A DNA stretch of 5,492 bases from Alphaproteobacteria bacterium (GTDB taxonomy: Bacteria; Pseudomonadota; Alphaproteobacteria; Rickettsiales; JAIXRX01): positions 1 through 5,492 of the forward strand of contig JAIXRX010000139.1 in NCBI GenBank assembly GCA_027485005.1, given 5' to 3'. Shown piece by piece: positions 5,445 to 5,492 of the stretch. The notes below the pieces were generated by a model that was not told where the DNA came from, did no database searches, and worked only from the letters and a program-made list of their open reading frames with translations. A program made the translations under genes and the position numbers. Every line of letters begins with the position of its first letter. Position 1 is the stretch's first letter.

Positions 5445-5492
5445 ATGAGCAATTTCTCCCTTTTCGACGACCTGCCCGAAACCCGCAAAGAC
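5445..5492 (+). CDS. Start of an unidentified gene, truncated by the window
   Basis: Sixteen codons are visible, MSNFSLFDDLPETRKD, open to the window edge. The acidic, soluble-looking N-terminus and C/G-rich third positions look like real coding sequence. It is divergent from the hydrolase gene across 82 bases. An in-frame ATG at 5433 would add four residues but overlaps the candidate -10 element. Similar short F-D-D-L-P leaders occur, from memory, in DNA topoisomerase and helicase proteins, but 16 residues cannot settle the identity. A competing frame from ATG 5402 (after AAGGGAG) is also open to the edge but reads as an implausible Arg/Pro-rich peptide. Confidence 0.55.
   Translation, partial: MSNFSLFDDLPETRKD

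Overview
The window looks like ordinary chromosome from an alphaproteobacterium of medium GC content (about half, judged by eye). Two proteins suggest this. HemB carries the Mg-type DVALDPYTSHGHDG metal-site region, where Zn-type enzymes have cysteines. The minus-strand methyltransferase matches, from memory, a family common in Alphaproteobacteria and often found beside gloB. No species can be named.

Layout, left to right. Positions 1-257 are non-coding and hold a degenerate tandem repeat with an exact 75-bp period: two full copies and one truncated copy. Next is a minus-strand SAM-dependent methyltransferase (258-1004). A 291-bp AT-rich divergent intergenic region (1005-1295) follows; it contains three short inverted repeats, the last overlapping the likely Shine-Dalgarno of the next gene. 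A 777-residue flagellin lies at 1296-3629 (+). It is convergent with hemB (3697-4695, -), and the gap between them holds a fourth, isolated copy of the 75-bp repeat whose end supplies the hemB stop codon. A serine hydrolase of the phospholipase/carboxylesterase family (4697-5362, -) lies directly upstream of hemB with a one-base gap, so the two probably share a transcript in the order hydrolase-hemB. The first 16 codons of a divergent plus-strand gene run off the right edge.

The genes do not form one pathway: one motility filament protein, one tetrapyrrole biosynthesis enzyme and two housekeeping-type enzymes. The flagellin stands alone here, with no flaF, flbT, fliD or other flagellar gene beside it. 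The points most worth a second look are the dispersed 75-bp repeat family at gene 3' ends, the roughly 540-residue flagellin insert that appears built from two pairs of duplicated modules, and the hairpin-rich flagellin leader. I found no CRISPR, insertion sequence, tRNA or rRNA, and nothing I would call a new defence or mobile system.
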